DNA from: Micromonospora sp. WMMA1363 | GTDB lineage: Bacteria; Actinomycetota; Actinomycetes; Mycobacteriales; Micromonosporaceae | DNA length: 64,000 nucleotides | Assembly: GCF_030345795.1 (NCBI RefSeq) | Contig: NZ_JAUALB010000001.1 | Coordinates: 1,669,001-1,733,000, forward strand | Direction: 5' to 3' | Shown here: positions 17,738 through 26,048 of the stretch, piece by piece | How the letters are laid out: every line of letters starts with the position of its first letter | Numbering within the stretch: the first letter of the stretch is position 1 | Notes under the pieces: generated by a model | Databases searched by the model: none | What the model saw: only the letters and a program-made list of their open reading frames with translations | Told to the model about the DNA's origin: nothing | Translations under genes and position numbers: made by a program

Positions 17738-19206
17738 CACGGGCACGGCAAAGTCGGAGAGTGCTCGTGTGAGGACTTTGTGTTGTGGTCCAGAGTGGAT
17801 TTGACGGGGCGGGCACGGCTCCGGTGATCTTGAGGTTGTCTACGCCTTCGGATCACCCTGTGGAGTACCGTGCCCGCGCCTGCATCATTGCTGATCAACG
17901 CTGTCCAAGACCAGCCGGACGAGCAGACACGACCGGTCCTGTTGGGCCGTAACAGGCAGGAAAGCCTGGTCGCGGCGCTGTCGGAGGTTTCTGATCCGCG
18001 GGACGCGCGAGGGATCCGGCATCGGTTGCCGACGGTGGTCGGGTTGGCCCTGGCGGCGGTGCTGGCCGGCAATACGTCGGTGTACGCGATCGGGCAGTGG
18101 ATCGCCGGGTGTTCACAGAAGACCCTGAAGGTGTTCGGCGCCCGGGTGGCTCCGGCGACCGGCCGGTATGTCGGTCCGGATGAGAAGACGGTGCGCGGGT
18201 TGTGCGCCCGGCTCGACGGTGACGTGCTGGACGCGGTGATGGGTCGGTGGCTGCAGCGGCGTGCCCTGGCGGCGCAGCGGGCGAAGGCGCGGACCGGGGT
18301 ACGGCCCCCGCGAGGTCGTAAGGCCCGTCGCCGGGCCAAGGCCGCTGGCCAGCGCCGCTGGCGGGCCAGTACACGCGGTCGGCACCGGCCGCGGCTGATC
18401 CAGGTCGCGGTGGACGGCAAGACCAGCCGCGGTGCGAAGAGCGCCGGCAACCCGGCGCCGCACCTGCTCGCCGCGTTGTCATGCGTGGGGGTGGTACTCG
18501 CCCAGCGCCAGGTCGACGGCAAAAGCAATGAGATCACCGCGTTCGTACCGCTGTTGACGCCCCTCGAGCTGGCCGGCCAGGTGGTGACGGCCGACGCGAT
18601 GCAGACGCAGCGTAAGCATGCCCGATGGCTGCGCCAGGTCAAGGACGCGCACTTCATCTTCCCGGTGCTGGACAACCAGCCCACCCTGTTCGACCGGCTC
18701 GACGCTCTGGACTGGGCCGGGGTGCCGGTCACCGCGTGGAGCGTGGACGACGACCGGGGCCGGCACGAGCGACGCACCATCCAGGTCATACCCGCTCCGC
18801 CCGAGGTGAACTTCCCGCACGTCGCGCAGGTGTTCCTGATCGAACGGACCGTCACCGTCAAAGGCAAGACCAGCTACCAGGCGATGCTGTATGTCACCAG
18901 CCTCACCGCCGAGCAGGCCGACCCCGCTGACCTGCTCGCGTACGTGCGCCAACACTGGGGAATCGAGGTTCTGCACTGGGTGAGGGATGTGACCCTCGGC
19001 GAGGACGCCTCCCGGGTCCGGACCGGTAACACGCCACGCGTCATGGCAACCCTACGAAACGTAGTGGTCAGCCTGCTCAGAATCCACGACACCACCAACA
19101 TCGCCGCCGCGCTGCGATACAACGCCCGCACGAACCGCCGGATCCTCAAACTCCTGGACCTTCTACCAGCCTAAACACCCCACCCGCCGACTTTGCCGTG
19201 CCCGTG
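17738..19206 (+). mobile_element. ISAs1-family insertion sequence nested in copy A
   Basis: 1469 bp with perfect 20-bp terminal inverted repeats (CACGGGCACGGCAAAGTCGG at the left). An 11-bp direct repeat CCACCACACCC flanks it at 17727-17737 and 19207-19217; the uninterrupted copy B has this sequence once. One transposase gene on the plus strand, opposite to its host IS. Confidence 0.93.
17870..19174 (+). CDS. ISAs1-family transposase
   Basis: 434 residues, GTG start at 17870. Family landmarks: N-terminal DUF4338-like part '[20 protein letters not shown]' (about residues 41-60), first Asp in [14 protein letters not shown], second Asp in '[14 protein letters not shown]', and the C-terminal '[20 protein letters not shown]' with the catalytic Glu. 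Intact from end to end and fully inside the inverted repeats, so it may still be active. Confidence 0.92.
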   Translation: MPAPASLLINAVQDQPDEQTRPVLLGRNRQESLVAALSEVSDPRDARGIRHRLPTVVGLALAAVLAGNTSVYAIGQWIAGCSQKTLKVFGARVAPATGRYVGPDEKTVRGLCARLDGDVLDAVMGRWLQRRALAAQRAKARTGVRPPRGRKARRRAKAAGQRRWRASTRGRHRPRLIQVAVDGKTSRGAKSAGNPAPHLLAALSCVGVVLAQRQVDGKSNEITAFVPLLTPLELAGQVVTADAMQTQRKHARWLRQVKDAHFIFPVLDNQPTLFDRLDALDWAGVPVTAWSVDDDRGRHERRTIQVIPAPPEVNFPHVAQVFLIERTVTVKGKTSYQAMLYVTSLTAEQADPADLLAYVRQHWGIEVLHWVRDVTLGEDASRVRTGNTPRVMATLRNVVVSLLRIHDTTNIAAALRYNARTNRRILKLLDLLPA

Positions 19207-19407
19207 CCACCACACCCGAGACCGGCGTCAGCGACGCGTCCGGTGCGCCAACACGGACACGACCTGCCAAACCAGGTATCTTCTTCACCGAACGGGTGTC
19301 CTTCCCACAGCGGCGGATTGGTGTCTCGACAACCCCAATCGTCCCTGCTGGCAAGGCATCCGTTCATCTATGCCACGCGGTGGCATATCCCTATCCGCGG
19401 ATCCGGG

Positions 19408-20544
19408 TCAGAGGGCCACCTGCTCGTCGACGCCCAGCACAGGCCCACCCTGCGGGTCGAGCCCGGGGAAGTCGACCGGGTCGAATCCCGCACCGAGTCC
19501 ACCGTTGTCAACGTTGGCATCGATGTCGACGTCACCGCCGATGCTGGTGTTCACGCTGTCGTCATTGTTGATCGAGTTGTCCGAGCTATCGTTGTTCGAG
19601 TTGTTGACCGAGTTGTCGACATCGTTCTCGGTGATGACATCGTTCTCGGTGTTGACATTGTTCTCGGACGTGTTCTCGACGGACTGGTCGTTGTTGGAGT
19701 CGTTGATCGAGTTGTCCCGCGACAGGTCAGAGTCGCTGACCGAGTTGTCGATCGAGTTGGACGACTGGTCCTGGACACCCGATCCGAAGTTCAGGTTCGC
19801 GAGGTCGTTGCGCTCACCAAAGTCGACATTGCCGTCGCCGACCGTGTTCCCCTCACCGACCACGTTGCCGTCACCGAAGGTGTTGTCACCATCGCCGACA
19901 ACCCCGCTGTTTTCGCCGGTGTTGACGTTGTCCACGCCGCCTTCGGCAAGGACGGCACCGTCGCCGGTGTTGGCCTGACCGTCATTGTCACCGCCGATGG
20001 CCTGGGCGCCGGCACCCGTGGCCGCGTTGACGTCGCCCTCACCCGTGTTGACGACGTTGCCGTCACCCGTGGTGGCGACGCTCTCGATGTCAACGTCACC
20101 GTCCACGTCACCGTCCACATCCACGTCCACCGAGTTGTCGATGTTCGTCGACTGGTCGACGAAACTCGTCGACTGGTCGACGTTCTGGTGCACGACGGTG
20201 ACCAACTCGGTGACGGTCTGCACGATCTGCTCCAGCGGCGGCTGCCCGCCGCCCGCCGCCTCCCCGCCACCGCCCGACTCCTGCTCCCCGCCACCGCCCG
20301 GCTCCTGCTTCCCGCCGCCGAACGCGAACTGCGCAACCGCGTCCTTGGTCTCCGGCGGCAGCGTCGACTCCTGAGCGACGACCGCGGCGACCTGGGCCAC
20401 GTTGACGCCCGAGAGGTCGGCGTCGGTGATGCCCTCCGCGGCGAGCACACCCTCCGGGTCGGCCGCGAAGTTCTGCGCGGCTTCACGGTCATTGAAGATC
20501 TTGGCGAAGAAATCCCGGAAAAGCTCAGTCACGTCGATGCTCAT
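19408..20544 (-). CDS. iniB: IniB-like protein with Asn/Asp/Gly-rich repeat domain
   Basis: 378 residues. Residues 1-75 match the IniB N-terminal domain (FRDFFAKIFNDREAAQNFAA, 'DPEGVLAAEGITDADLSGVN'). A Gly/Pro linker and a helix (LEQIVQTVTELVTVVHQNV) follow, then about 250 residues of short imperfect repeats: first Gly/Asn-rich (VVNTGEGDVN, 'DGNVVGEGNTVGDGN'), then Asn/Asp/Ser-rich (SVNNSNNDSSDNSINND). It is very acidic with no membrane segment. The ATG at 20544 follows AAGGAG by nine bases. In mycobacteria iniB is the first gene of the isoniazid-inducible iniBAC operon; its function there is still unclear. Here it heads a cluster containing both GTPase genes. An IS sits right at the stop codon (TGA lies within the 5-bp target duplication), so the protein is intact but its terminator is displaced. 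Confidence 0.75.
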   Translation of the reverse strand: MSIDVTELFRDFFAKIFNDREAAQNFAADPEGVLAAEGITDADLSGVNVAQVAAVVAQESTLPPETKDAVAQFAFGGGKQEPGGGGEQESGGGGEAAGGGQPPLEQIVQTVTELVTVVHQNVDQSTSFVDQSTNIDNSVDVDVDGDVDGDVDIESVATTGDGNVVNTGEGDVNAATGAGAQAIGGDNDGQANTGDGAVLAEGGVDNVNTGENSGVVGDGDNTFGDGNVVGEGNTVGDGNVDFGERNDLANLNFGSGVQDQSSNSIDNSVSDSDLSRDNSINDSNNDQSVENTSENNVNTENDVITENDVDNSVNNSNNDSSDNSINNDDSVNTSIGGDVDIDANVDNGGLGAGFDPVDFPGLDPQGGPVLGVDEQVAL

Positions 20545-20563
20545 CGTCTTGCTCCTTGGTCTA

Positions 20564-20585
20564 GCCGGGCCGCCTTCGGCCCGGC
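20564..20585 (-). promoter_or_regulatory. Hairpin in the 5' leader of the iniB-like mRNA
   Basis: A perfect nine-bp stem (20564-20572 with 20577-20585) and CCTT/AAGG loop lies 20-41 bases upstream of the start codon, just before the ribosome-binding site. It could stabilise the message or regulate translation. Confidence 0.45.
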
Positions 20586-20702
20586 GTGTCCCTACCCTGC
20601 CGCTGGAGTCCCAGCGAAGACATCGGGGAAACCCCCACTGACGCGCCCCCGCAATAGGGGTTGATGCCAGCCAGTTGGCCAACCGGGTAACGCGGTCGCG
20701 GC

Positions 20703-23072
20703 TCAGCCGACGACGACCCCCGGGTGTTCCCGCAGCGCGGCGAGGAATTCGGCACGGTTGGACACGCCCAACTTGGTCCGCATCCGCGCCGCATGGTGCT
20801 CAACCGTCTTCGGCGACAGATACAGCTGAGACCCGATCTCCCGATGCGTGCGCCCCTCGAGCACCAGGCGGCCGACCTCCATCTCCCGATCGGACAGCAC
20901 TCCAGCTTGCCCACTCTCCTCGCCCCCACCGAGCTCCGCAGTGGACAGCTCCCGCGCGCGTTCCAGCAGCCGACGTGCCGCCGCCGCGTCCGTTGTGCGG
21001 ATCGCCGCCTGGCCCACCAACCGCGAGGCCTCCCAGGGCAGGTAGTTCGCCGCCAGGTCCTGCGCGACCAAGCAGACCGTGTCGACGTCCACCGTGCCCG
21101 CCAGCACGTCGGCCCAGGCCGCCGCGGCGGCTCCCTGCGCGCGCTGGCGCGGTCCAGCGAGGGCGACTGCCGTGGTCAGATCGCAGGCAACCGCGGCGGC
21201 CGCCGTCGCGTCCTCGAGGGTGACGGCGACCTGCAACCGGATCCAGCCCACCGCGACAACCCACGCCGGCGGATGTCCGGCGCGTGCAACGAGATCGTCG
21301 AATGCGTCAAGCACCGGCTCGGCCCGAACCAGGCGGCGTAGCCGCGCCGCCGCCACCACGAGTTCCTCCAGGACCTCGACCGCGAACAGATCAACCGCGC
21401 GTCGGGCCAGCTGCGTCTCCACTGCGGTCCAGGCCTCGCGCGTCCGGGCCACGTCACCACTACGGCGGGCCACCCCGGCTGCGAGTGCGGCGGTGAGCAG
21501 CCGGTCCCGGGCCGGCTGGTTTGACGTGGTGGCCAGCTGCGCCACCGCGGTGTCGTAGCGGCCGGCACGCATCCGGGTGAACGCCAGCAACAACTGGTGC
21601 CGCTGGACGGTCGCCGGTCCGCCGACATCCGCGGCCAAACCGGCGACGAGCAGCTGCTCCGCGGTGGACACATCCCCGGTCAACCCGGCGATGAGGGCGC
21701 CGAGCGCGTGCGGCGAGTCGGGCAGCACCACCTCGGGTGGTGTGCGCTGGGCGGCCTCGGCGGACTCGATCAGCAGGGTCAACGCGGCGTCCGGCTCGCC
21801 GAGGCTCGCCGCGGCCTCGGCCAGCCGCGCCAGGGCCTCCGGCGTCCGCCCACCCGGCTCGGCTCGGGACCGCCGCGCGGCATCGCGGGCCCGGTCAAGA
21901 TGCCCGGTCGCTGCCCAGGCGACGGCGGCCAGGGCCGGGGCGGGACGTTCGGCGGTTGTCAGTGCCTCTGCCGCGCGGTCCCACCGCCCCTGCTGAGCGG
22001 CGACTGCCGCGCCCACGATGGACAGGCGCGTCGGCTCGCCGCTGACCCCGGTCAGATCCACCGGCATACCGAGCTGCGTGGCCGCCTCGGCCCGGCCCAC
22101 GCCGACGGCCGCCGGTTCCGCGCCCGCCTCGGCAGCAGCGTCGTACCAGGACACCGCGGCGCCGGGGTTGCGGAATCGCAACCGATCAGCGGCCTGTGCG
22201 TAGGCGACCGCCGCCACGGGCGTCAGAGCACGGGCGTGCCGCAGCTGGACCGCGGCGAGCAAAGGGTCAGCGCCCGAGTCCAGGAGCGCCGTGGCCACGC
22301 GGTCGTGCAGCTGTCGCCGCGCCGCCAGTGGCAGGTCGGTCAGGATCGCCTCGGCGACGGCCGGCACCAACGAATCCGAACCGGGGGCGATCATGCCGAG
22401 TTCCTGCAGGACACCGGTGGTATCGGCGACCACCTGGACGGCGACCCCGGCCGCCGTGGCGAGCACGGAGTCCGGCACGTCCAGCAGTAGGGCGAGCACC
22501 TGCGCCACGGCCGCGCCCTCGGCAGGCAGGCCGGCGAGGCGGCGCTGTATCCGGGCCCGCAACGCGGCAGGCACCGGCCACACAGACCGCGCGGCGGCCA
22601 GGGAGGCGGCTACCGCGGCCATCCCGTGGGAGGCGGCGAGTACCTCCTCGACCGTGACGTCGCCGGGCTCGACCCCGCCCGCCTCAGCGACAACCGTGCT
22701 GATACCGGCGGCGTCCAGCGGTCCGAGCTGGTCGACCGTGCCGGCCGCCGCGACGACCTCGTCCAAGTCGGCCAGCTCCACGGCGTGGATGATCGGCCGT
22801 CGCGCGAGAAGCATCGCCTGGCCGGCGCGGGCGGCCGCGGCCAGGGCCCGCCACGTGGCCGGTTCCCCGTGGTGTGCGTCGTCGACGATCACCACGGCAT
22901 CCTCCGCCCGGGCCTCGACCAGTACCCGGTCGAGGTCCTCGCCGCTACTCGGCAGCGTCACCCAGCGCACGGAACGCTCGAGCGCGACCGCGAGATCGCG
23001 CATCCGCCGGGTCCGGCCGGCACCGTCGACACCCACGACCACGGTCGTGGCAGAGGCGCCCGGGGTGGCCAT
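20703..23072 (-). CDS. Large LuxR-family ATPase regulator, IniR-like
   Basis: 789 residues. N-terminal AAA-like part with a degenerate Walker A (GVDGAGRTRR, residues 14-23; the usual Lys is replaced by Arg) and a Walker B-like AVVIVDDAHH; a long alanine-rich TPR-like middle; C-terminal LuxR helix-turn-helix (LSDREMEVGRLVLEGRTHRE and KTVEHHAARMRTKLGVSNRA, about residues 726-780). ATG 23072 follows AGGAGG. The layout (MalT/LAL type, about 800 residues, next to iniB) matches IniR (Rv0339c), the reported regulator of iniBAC in Mycobacterium tuberculosis, and the gene is likewise adjacent to an iniB-like gene. It probably controls this cluster. Nucleotide binding may be weak given the altered P-loop. 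Confidence 0.75.
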   Translation of the reverse strand: MATPGASATTVVVGVDGAGRTRRMRDLAVALERSVRWVTLPSSGEDLDRVLVEARAEDAVVIVDDAHHGEPATWRALAAAARAGQAMLLARRPIIHAVELADLDEVVAAAGTVDQLGPLDAAGISTVVAEAGGVEPGDVTVEEVLAASHGMAAVAASLAAARSVWPVPAALRARIQRRLAGLPAEGAAVAQVLALLLDVPDSVLATAAGVAVQVVADTTGVLQELGMIAPGSDSLVPAVAEAILTDLPLAARRQLHDRVATALLDSGADPLLAAVQLRHARALTPVAAVAYAQAADRLRFRNPGAAVSWYDAAAEAGAEPAAVGVGRAEAATQLGMPVDLTGVSGEPTRLSIVGAAVAAQQGRWDRAAEALTTAERPAPALAAVAWAATGHLDRARDAARRSRAEPGGRTPEALARLAEAAASLGEPDAALTLLIESAEAAQRTPPEVVLPDSPHALGALIAGLTGDVSTAEQLLVAGLAADVGGPATVQRHQLLLAFTRMRAGRYDTAVAQLATTSNQPARDRLLTAALAAGVARRSGDVARTREAWTAVETQLARRAVDLFAVEVLEELVVAAARLRRLVRAEPVLDAFDDLVARAGHPPAWVVAVGWIRLQVAVTLEDATAAAAVACDLTTAVALAGPRQRAQGAAAAAWADVLAGTVDVDTVCLVAQDLAANYLPWEASRLVGQAAIRTTDAAAARRLLERARELSTAELGGGEESGQAGVLSDREMEVGRLVLEGRTHREIGSQLYLSPKTVEHHAARMRTKLGVSNRAEFLAALREHPGVVVG

Positions 23073-23267
23073 CCATCCTCCTACTCGTCGGGACGGCAGG
23101 TATCGGCGACCGACGCAGACGCCGGCCTGGACCGTTGGGAACGGGCGGACGATCAGCGCGGCGGCCGGCCGACCCGCGACTGGTGCCCGGCGGGCGCCCG
23201 TCGCGATCGGGAAACGCCCGCGGGAGACGACCGCCTGCGGCCACCGCAACCGGCAGTCGCCCATCGG

Positions 23268-25193
23268 TCAGCCCTCGGTGATCGGCACGCAGTTACCCGT
23301 CTCGTACCCGCCGTTGGTGTCCTGGACCAACCCGTGCCAGTCGCTCGCGATCCGCACACACACCCGGTCCGGCAGCGTCTGCCCGGCCGGTGCGTACGCC
23401 GCGATCGCCTCCCACTTGCCGTCGCCCCACCTGGCGACGGACGGGAGCTTGTCCTCGACGAACCACACTCCGTGCGCGGCGGCGTGGGAACCCATGAGAG
23501 CCGGGTCCGGGCTGGTGCCGTCACTGCCGAACAGGTGCAGGTGGAAGCCGCCGTCGACGTCGAGGACCGTGCCCTTCGGGACACCGACGTCGCCCCGGAT
23601 AGTAAGCGTGGAACCGTCGAAGACCGCAGCGGTCAGGCATGCCCACCGCTTGTTGGCCGTGATCGCCTCGGGGCACTGCGTGTCGGACGGGGGCACCGCC
23701 TCGCTGGATGCCGTCGGCACCGACGCCGCCGCGGTCTGGGCCACCGGATCTGCATCGTCACGGCCGAACATCGCGTATCCGGCACCAGCAAGCGCCAGCA
23801 CCAAGACGAGGGCCGAAGCGCCGACGGCCAGCGGGCGCGACCGGCCCGGTTTGGCCGACGGCTGCTTCGTGCTCGGCGTGCGGTCGGAGCCCGCCTGGTC
23901 GGTGTGACCACCCCCGCCGCCGACGGTGGCCACCCCGCGAACCGATTGCGCGGCTGCGGCTCCGCCCCCGAGCGTCGGCATGGGCGCCGTCACCGAGCTG
24001 CCGGCCGGCCGCCCCGCCGGGGCCGGGGCCGGGGCCGGGGCCGGGGCCGGGGCCGGAACGCTCGCCTCGGAAACGCCCACTGGCGCCTTCCGGAGCGTCG
24101 CCGCCGGCGCCGGGCTGCCCGCTTTCCGGGCCGCGTCGCCCGCAGCGAGCCAGGCCGCGCCGAGCGCGACCGCGTGCTTCGGGTGGGTGTCCACCGCCAG
24201 CGGGCGGCCCAGCTCGGCGCCGACCAGCTGTGCCACCAGCGGCATCCGGGACGAGCCGCCGACCAGCAGGACCGAGTGCAGGTCCTCCGGCTTGACCCCG
24301 GCCGAGGCCAGCGCCCGGCGCATCGCCTCGATCGAGTCGTGGAGCGCCGGGCGCACCATCGCCTCCAGCTCCGCACGGGTCAGCCGGATCTCGGTGGACA
24401 GGTTCGGCAGCAACACCGGGATAGACACGTCGGTGTCAGCAGACAGCGCCTCCTTGGCCTCGACGCACTCGCCACGCAACCGCGCCACGGCCGCGATCGC
24501 GGCCGGATCGTCGTCGTCCAGCTCCGCGACCTTCCCGCCGATCACGGCCGCCACGTGTGCGAACACAGCCGCATCGAAGTCGATGCCGCCGAGCCGCTCG
24601 ATCCCCTCGGGCTGCCCGAGGATCTCGAACCCGTCCCCGGTACGCCTCAGCACCGCCGCGTCGAACGTGCCGCCGCCCAGATCGTAGACGGCCACGACGG
24701 CCCCCGGCTCGACCCGCTCCTGCTGGGCGTACGAGACGGCCGCGGCGACCGGCTCGGTGGTGTACTCGACCGGCTGCTCGATGCCGGCCAGCCGCACCGC
24801 CTGGCGCAGCATGTCGGTCTTGTACGGTCCCCAGTTCGCCGGGTACGACAGGCAGACCCTGGCCGGCGCCTCGCCCTCGCGTTGGATCACTCCGTCGACG
24901 ACCGAGCGGAGTAGCCGGGCCATCAACGCCTCGGCCGAGTACGGCACCCCGCCCAACAGCAGCGGTGTGGTGTCGCCGAACCTCCGCTTGAACTCCCGCG
25001 CTACTCGGCGTGGCTCGGTCAGCCCGCGCCTGCTGGCGGTCTCCCCGACCAGGAAGGTCTCGTCGTCACGCAGCAACACCACCGACGGGATCGCGGCGGC
25101 GCGCGTGCCCAGCGAAGCGATCTCCGCCCGCCCATCCCGCCACGTCGCCGCGGCGGTGTAGGTGGTTCCCAGGTCAATTCCCAACACGTACAT
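23268..25193 (-). CDS. Membrane-anchored Hsp70-like protein with extracytoplasmic C-terminal domain
   Basis: 641 residues. Residues 1-350 are an Hsp70-type ATPase domain (phosphate-1 LGIDLGTTYTA, phosphate-2 VYDLGGGTFDAAVL, adenosine LLVGGSSRMP). The normal substrate-binding domain and lid are missing. Instead there is a Pro/Ala repeat linker (about residues 379-392), a single membrane segment (about 454-477, PLAVGASALVLVLALAGAG) and a 160-residue outside domain with three cysteines. The sequence predicts ATPase inside and sensor or adaptor domain outside. ATG 25193 follows GGAG and puts the DLGTT motif at the usual position. It lies between the IniR-like regulator and the divergent second iniB-like gene, so it belongs to the ini-like cluster. 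Actinobacteria have other Hsp70-TM proteins of unknown function; substrate and partner are not readable. Confidence 0.85.
   Translation of the reverse strand: MYVLGIDLGTTYTAAATWRDGRAEIASLGTRAAAIPSVVLLRDDETFLVGETASRRGLTEPRRVAREFKRRFGDTTPLLLGGVPYSAEALMARLLRSVVDGVIQREGEAPARVCLSYPANWGPYKTDMLRQAVRLAGIEQPVEYTTEPVAAAVSYAQQERVEPGAVVAVYDLGGGTFDAAVLRRTGDGFEILGQPEGIERLGGIDFDAAVFAHVAAVIGGKVAELDDDDPAAIAAVARLRGECVEAKEALSADTDVSIPVLLPNLSTEIRLTRAELEAMVRPALHDSIEAMRRALASAGVKPEDLHSVLLVGGSSRMPLVAQLVGAELGRPLAVDTHPKHAVALGAAWLAAGDAARKAGSPAPAATLRKAPVGVSEASVPAPAPAPAPAPAPAGRPAGSSVTAPMPTLGGGAAAAQSVRGVATVGGGGGHTDQAGSDRTPSTKQPSAKPGRSRPLAVGASALVLVLALAGAGYAMFGRDDADPVAQTAAASVPTASSEAVPPSDTQCPEAITANKRWACLTAAVFDGSTLTIRGDVGVPKGTVLDVDGGFHLHLFGSDGTSPDPALMGSHAAAHGVWFVEDKLPSVARWGDGKWEAIAAYAPAGQTLPDRVCVRIASDWHGLVQDTNGGYETGNCVPITEG
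24017..24056. repeat. Hexanucleotide tandem repeat (CCGGGG, about 6.7 units)
   Basis: Six full CCGGGG units plus CCGG, all in frame and encoding the Pro-Ala repeat linker of the Hsp70-like protein. A second run of the same hexamer is at 43589-43624. Prone to slippage and to G-quadruplex formation. Confidence 0.95.
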
Positions 25194-25389
25194 CTCAACT
25201 CCAGCGCTTGCGCTTCGCGGTTCCAACAGCCACGCTCGGGTCTCGCGGCCTGACATCGCCGGTGCCTCGCGGGCTCCGTCCACAGCTCGTGCGACGCGGC
25301 CGGCTACCTCCGCCATCCACGACGATTAGGGGATGGGTCGGGGATCTCCCCGCTGTGGCATCGGCGGCACGATCCCTACAGTGGGCGGC

Positions 25390-26043
25390 ATGGACTCGGG
25401 CAGACTTCTCGACGCGCTCGGTGACCTCGCCGGCAGCGAGGACGCCCGGCAGAAGTACGCCGCCGACCCGGACGGCTTCCTCGGCGGCTACGGGCACTCG
25501 GGGTTGCCCACCGACCTCGTCGCCGAGGCCGTCTCCAACTACGCTGACGTGGCGGGTCCGGCTCTCGCGGAACACATCGCCCCGATGATCATGGTCTACC
25601 GTGGTTTCGGCGACCCGGACGCCACCGGCGATCCCGATGCCGGTCTGGACGTTCTGGCTACCGCACCGACCGCCGACGGCGGCGGCGACCCGGCGAACCT
25701 GGACGGCGATCTCGCTGCCGGATCCGGCGACCGGGCCGCGGGAGGGGAGGCCGCCACCGGCGGCGACCCGTTGCCCGAGTCGGCGACCGGTCCCGGCGAC
25801 CTGCTCGACCTGGACTTCGGCTTCGGTGCGGAGGCGGAGGCGGAGGCGGAGGCCGAACCTGAGTTCGGTCTGGACGCCGACCCGGCGGGCACCGGGTCGG
25901 CGGGGTCGGCGGCGATGGACACGGAGCCGCTCGGCGACCCCGATGAGACCGGCCTCCCGCAGCACGACCCGGCCGGCGTCCACGACGACCAGCCGCCGGA
26001 CGAGCGGTGGCCGGATGACGCGTTCGGCCTGGACAGCCTCTGA
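25390..26043 (+). CDS. Second IniB-like acidic protein
   Basis: 217 residues. Residues 1-65 resemble the IniB N-terminal domain (LLDALGDLAGSEDARQKYAA, 'DPDGFLGGYGHSGLPTDLV'). The rest is Asp/Gly/Ala/Glu-rich low complexity, including an (EA)n run encoded by GGAGGC repeats (25828-25854). No membrane segment. ATG 25390 is used because homology begins there; no strong ribosome site is seen and a TACAGT -10-like element lies nine bases before the start, so the mRNA may be leaderless. It diverges from the Hsp70-like gene and converges on the iniC-like gene, ending six bases from it. Possibly a paralogue of the 378-residue IniB-like protein with a different tail. Confidence 0.65.
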   Translation: MDSGRLLDALGDLAGSEDARQKYAADPDGFLGGYGHSGLPTDLVAEAVSNYADVAGPALAEHIAPMIMVYRGFGDPDATGDPDAGLDVLATAPTADGGGDPANLDGDLAAGSGDRAAGGEAATGGDPLPESATGPGDLLDLDFGFGAEAEAEAEAEPEFGLDADPAGTGSAGSAAMDTEPLGDPDETGLPQHDPAGVHDDQPPDERWPDDAFGLDSL

Positions 26044-26048
26044 CCCCT

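Larger units (their letters stand above)
16393..19354 (-). pseudogene. IS1380-family transposase, split by the nested IS
   Basis: Same sequence as the intact 493-residue transposase of copy B. The N-terminal 46 or so residues (MPAGTIGVVETPIRR onward) are encoded at 19354-19218, the remainder (AVAELVGRLGVTAALDD onward, about 440 residues) at 17737-16393. The interruption lies within codons for 'GVVAVAE'. DDE-type motifs are retained in the large part (TIDLDGTDVEVYG; VRGDVGYFAKD), but no intact protein can be made unless the nested element excises precisely. Confidence 0.9.
16241..19407 (-). mobile_element. IS1380-family insertion sequence, copy A, interrupted by an ISAs1-type element
   Basis: Ends are CCCGGATCCACGGATAG (left) and its near-perfect inverted counterpart on the right (17 bp, one mismatch). 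A 5-bp target duplication TCAGA lies at 16236-16240 and 19408-19412. Removing the nested element (17738-19206) and its 11-bp target duplication leaves 1687 bp, exactly the length of copy B (46605-48291). It carries one transposase gene on the minus strand, now split. It is inserted at the stop codon of the iniB-like gene without changing its reading frame. Confidence 0.92.

Noticed and set aside
16393..18867. A single 824-codon minus-strand frame running from the antisense of the ISAs1 transposase into the IS1380 transposase.
   Set aside because: It is a chance fusion made by the nested insertion. The first 380 codons are the reverse complement of a real gene and have no ribosome site or homology.
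24017..24056. Tandem hexamers considered as a CRISPR or regulatory repeat.
   Set aside because: No spacers, and the units are in frame inside a gene as a Pro-Ala linker.
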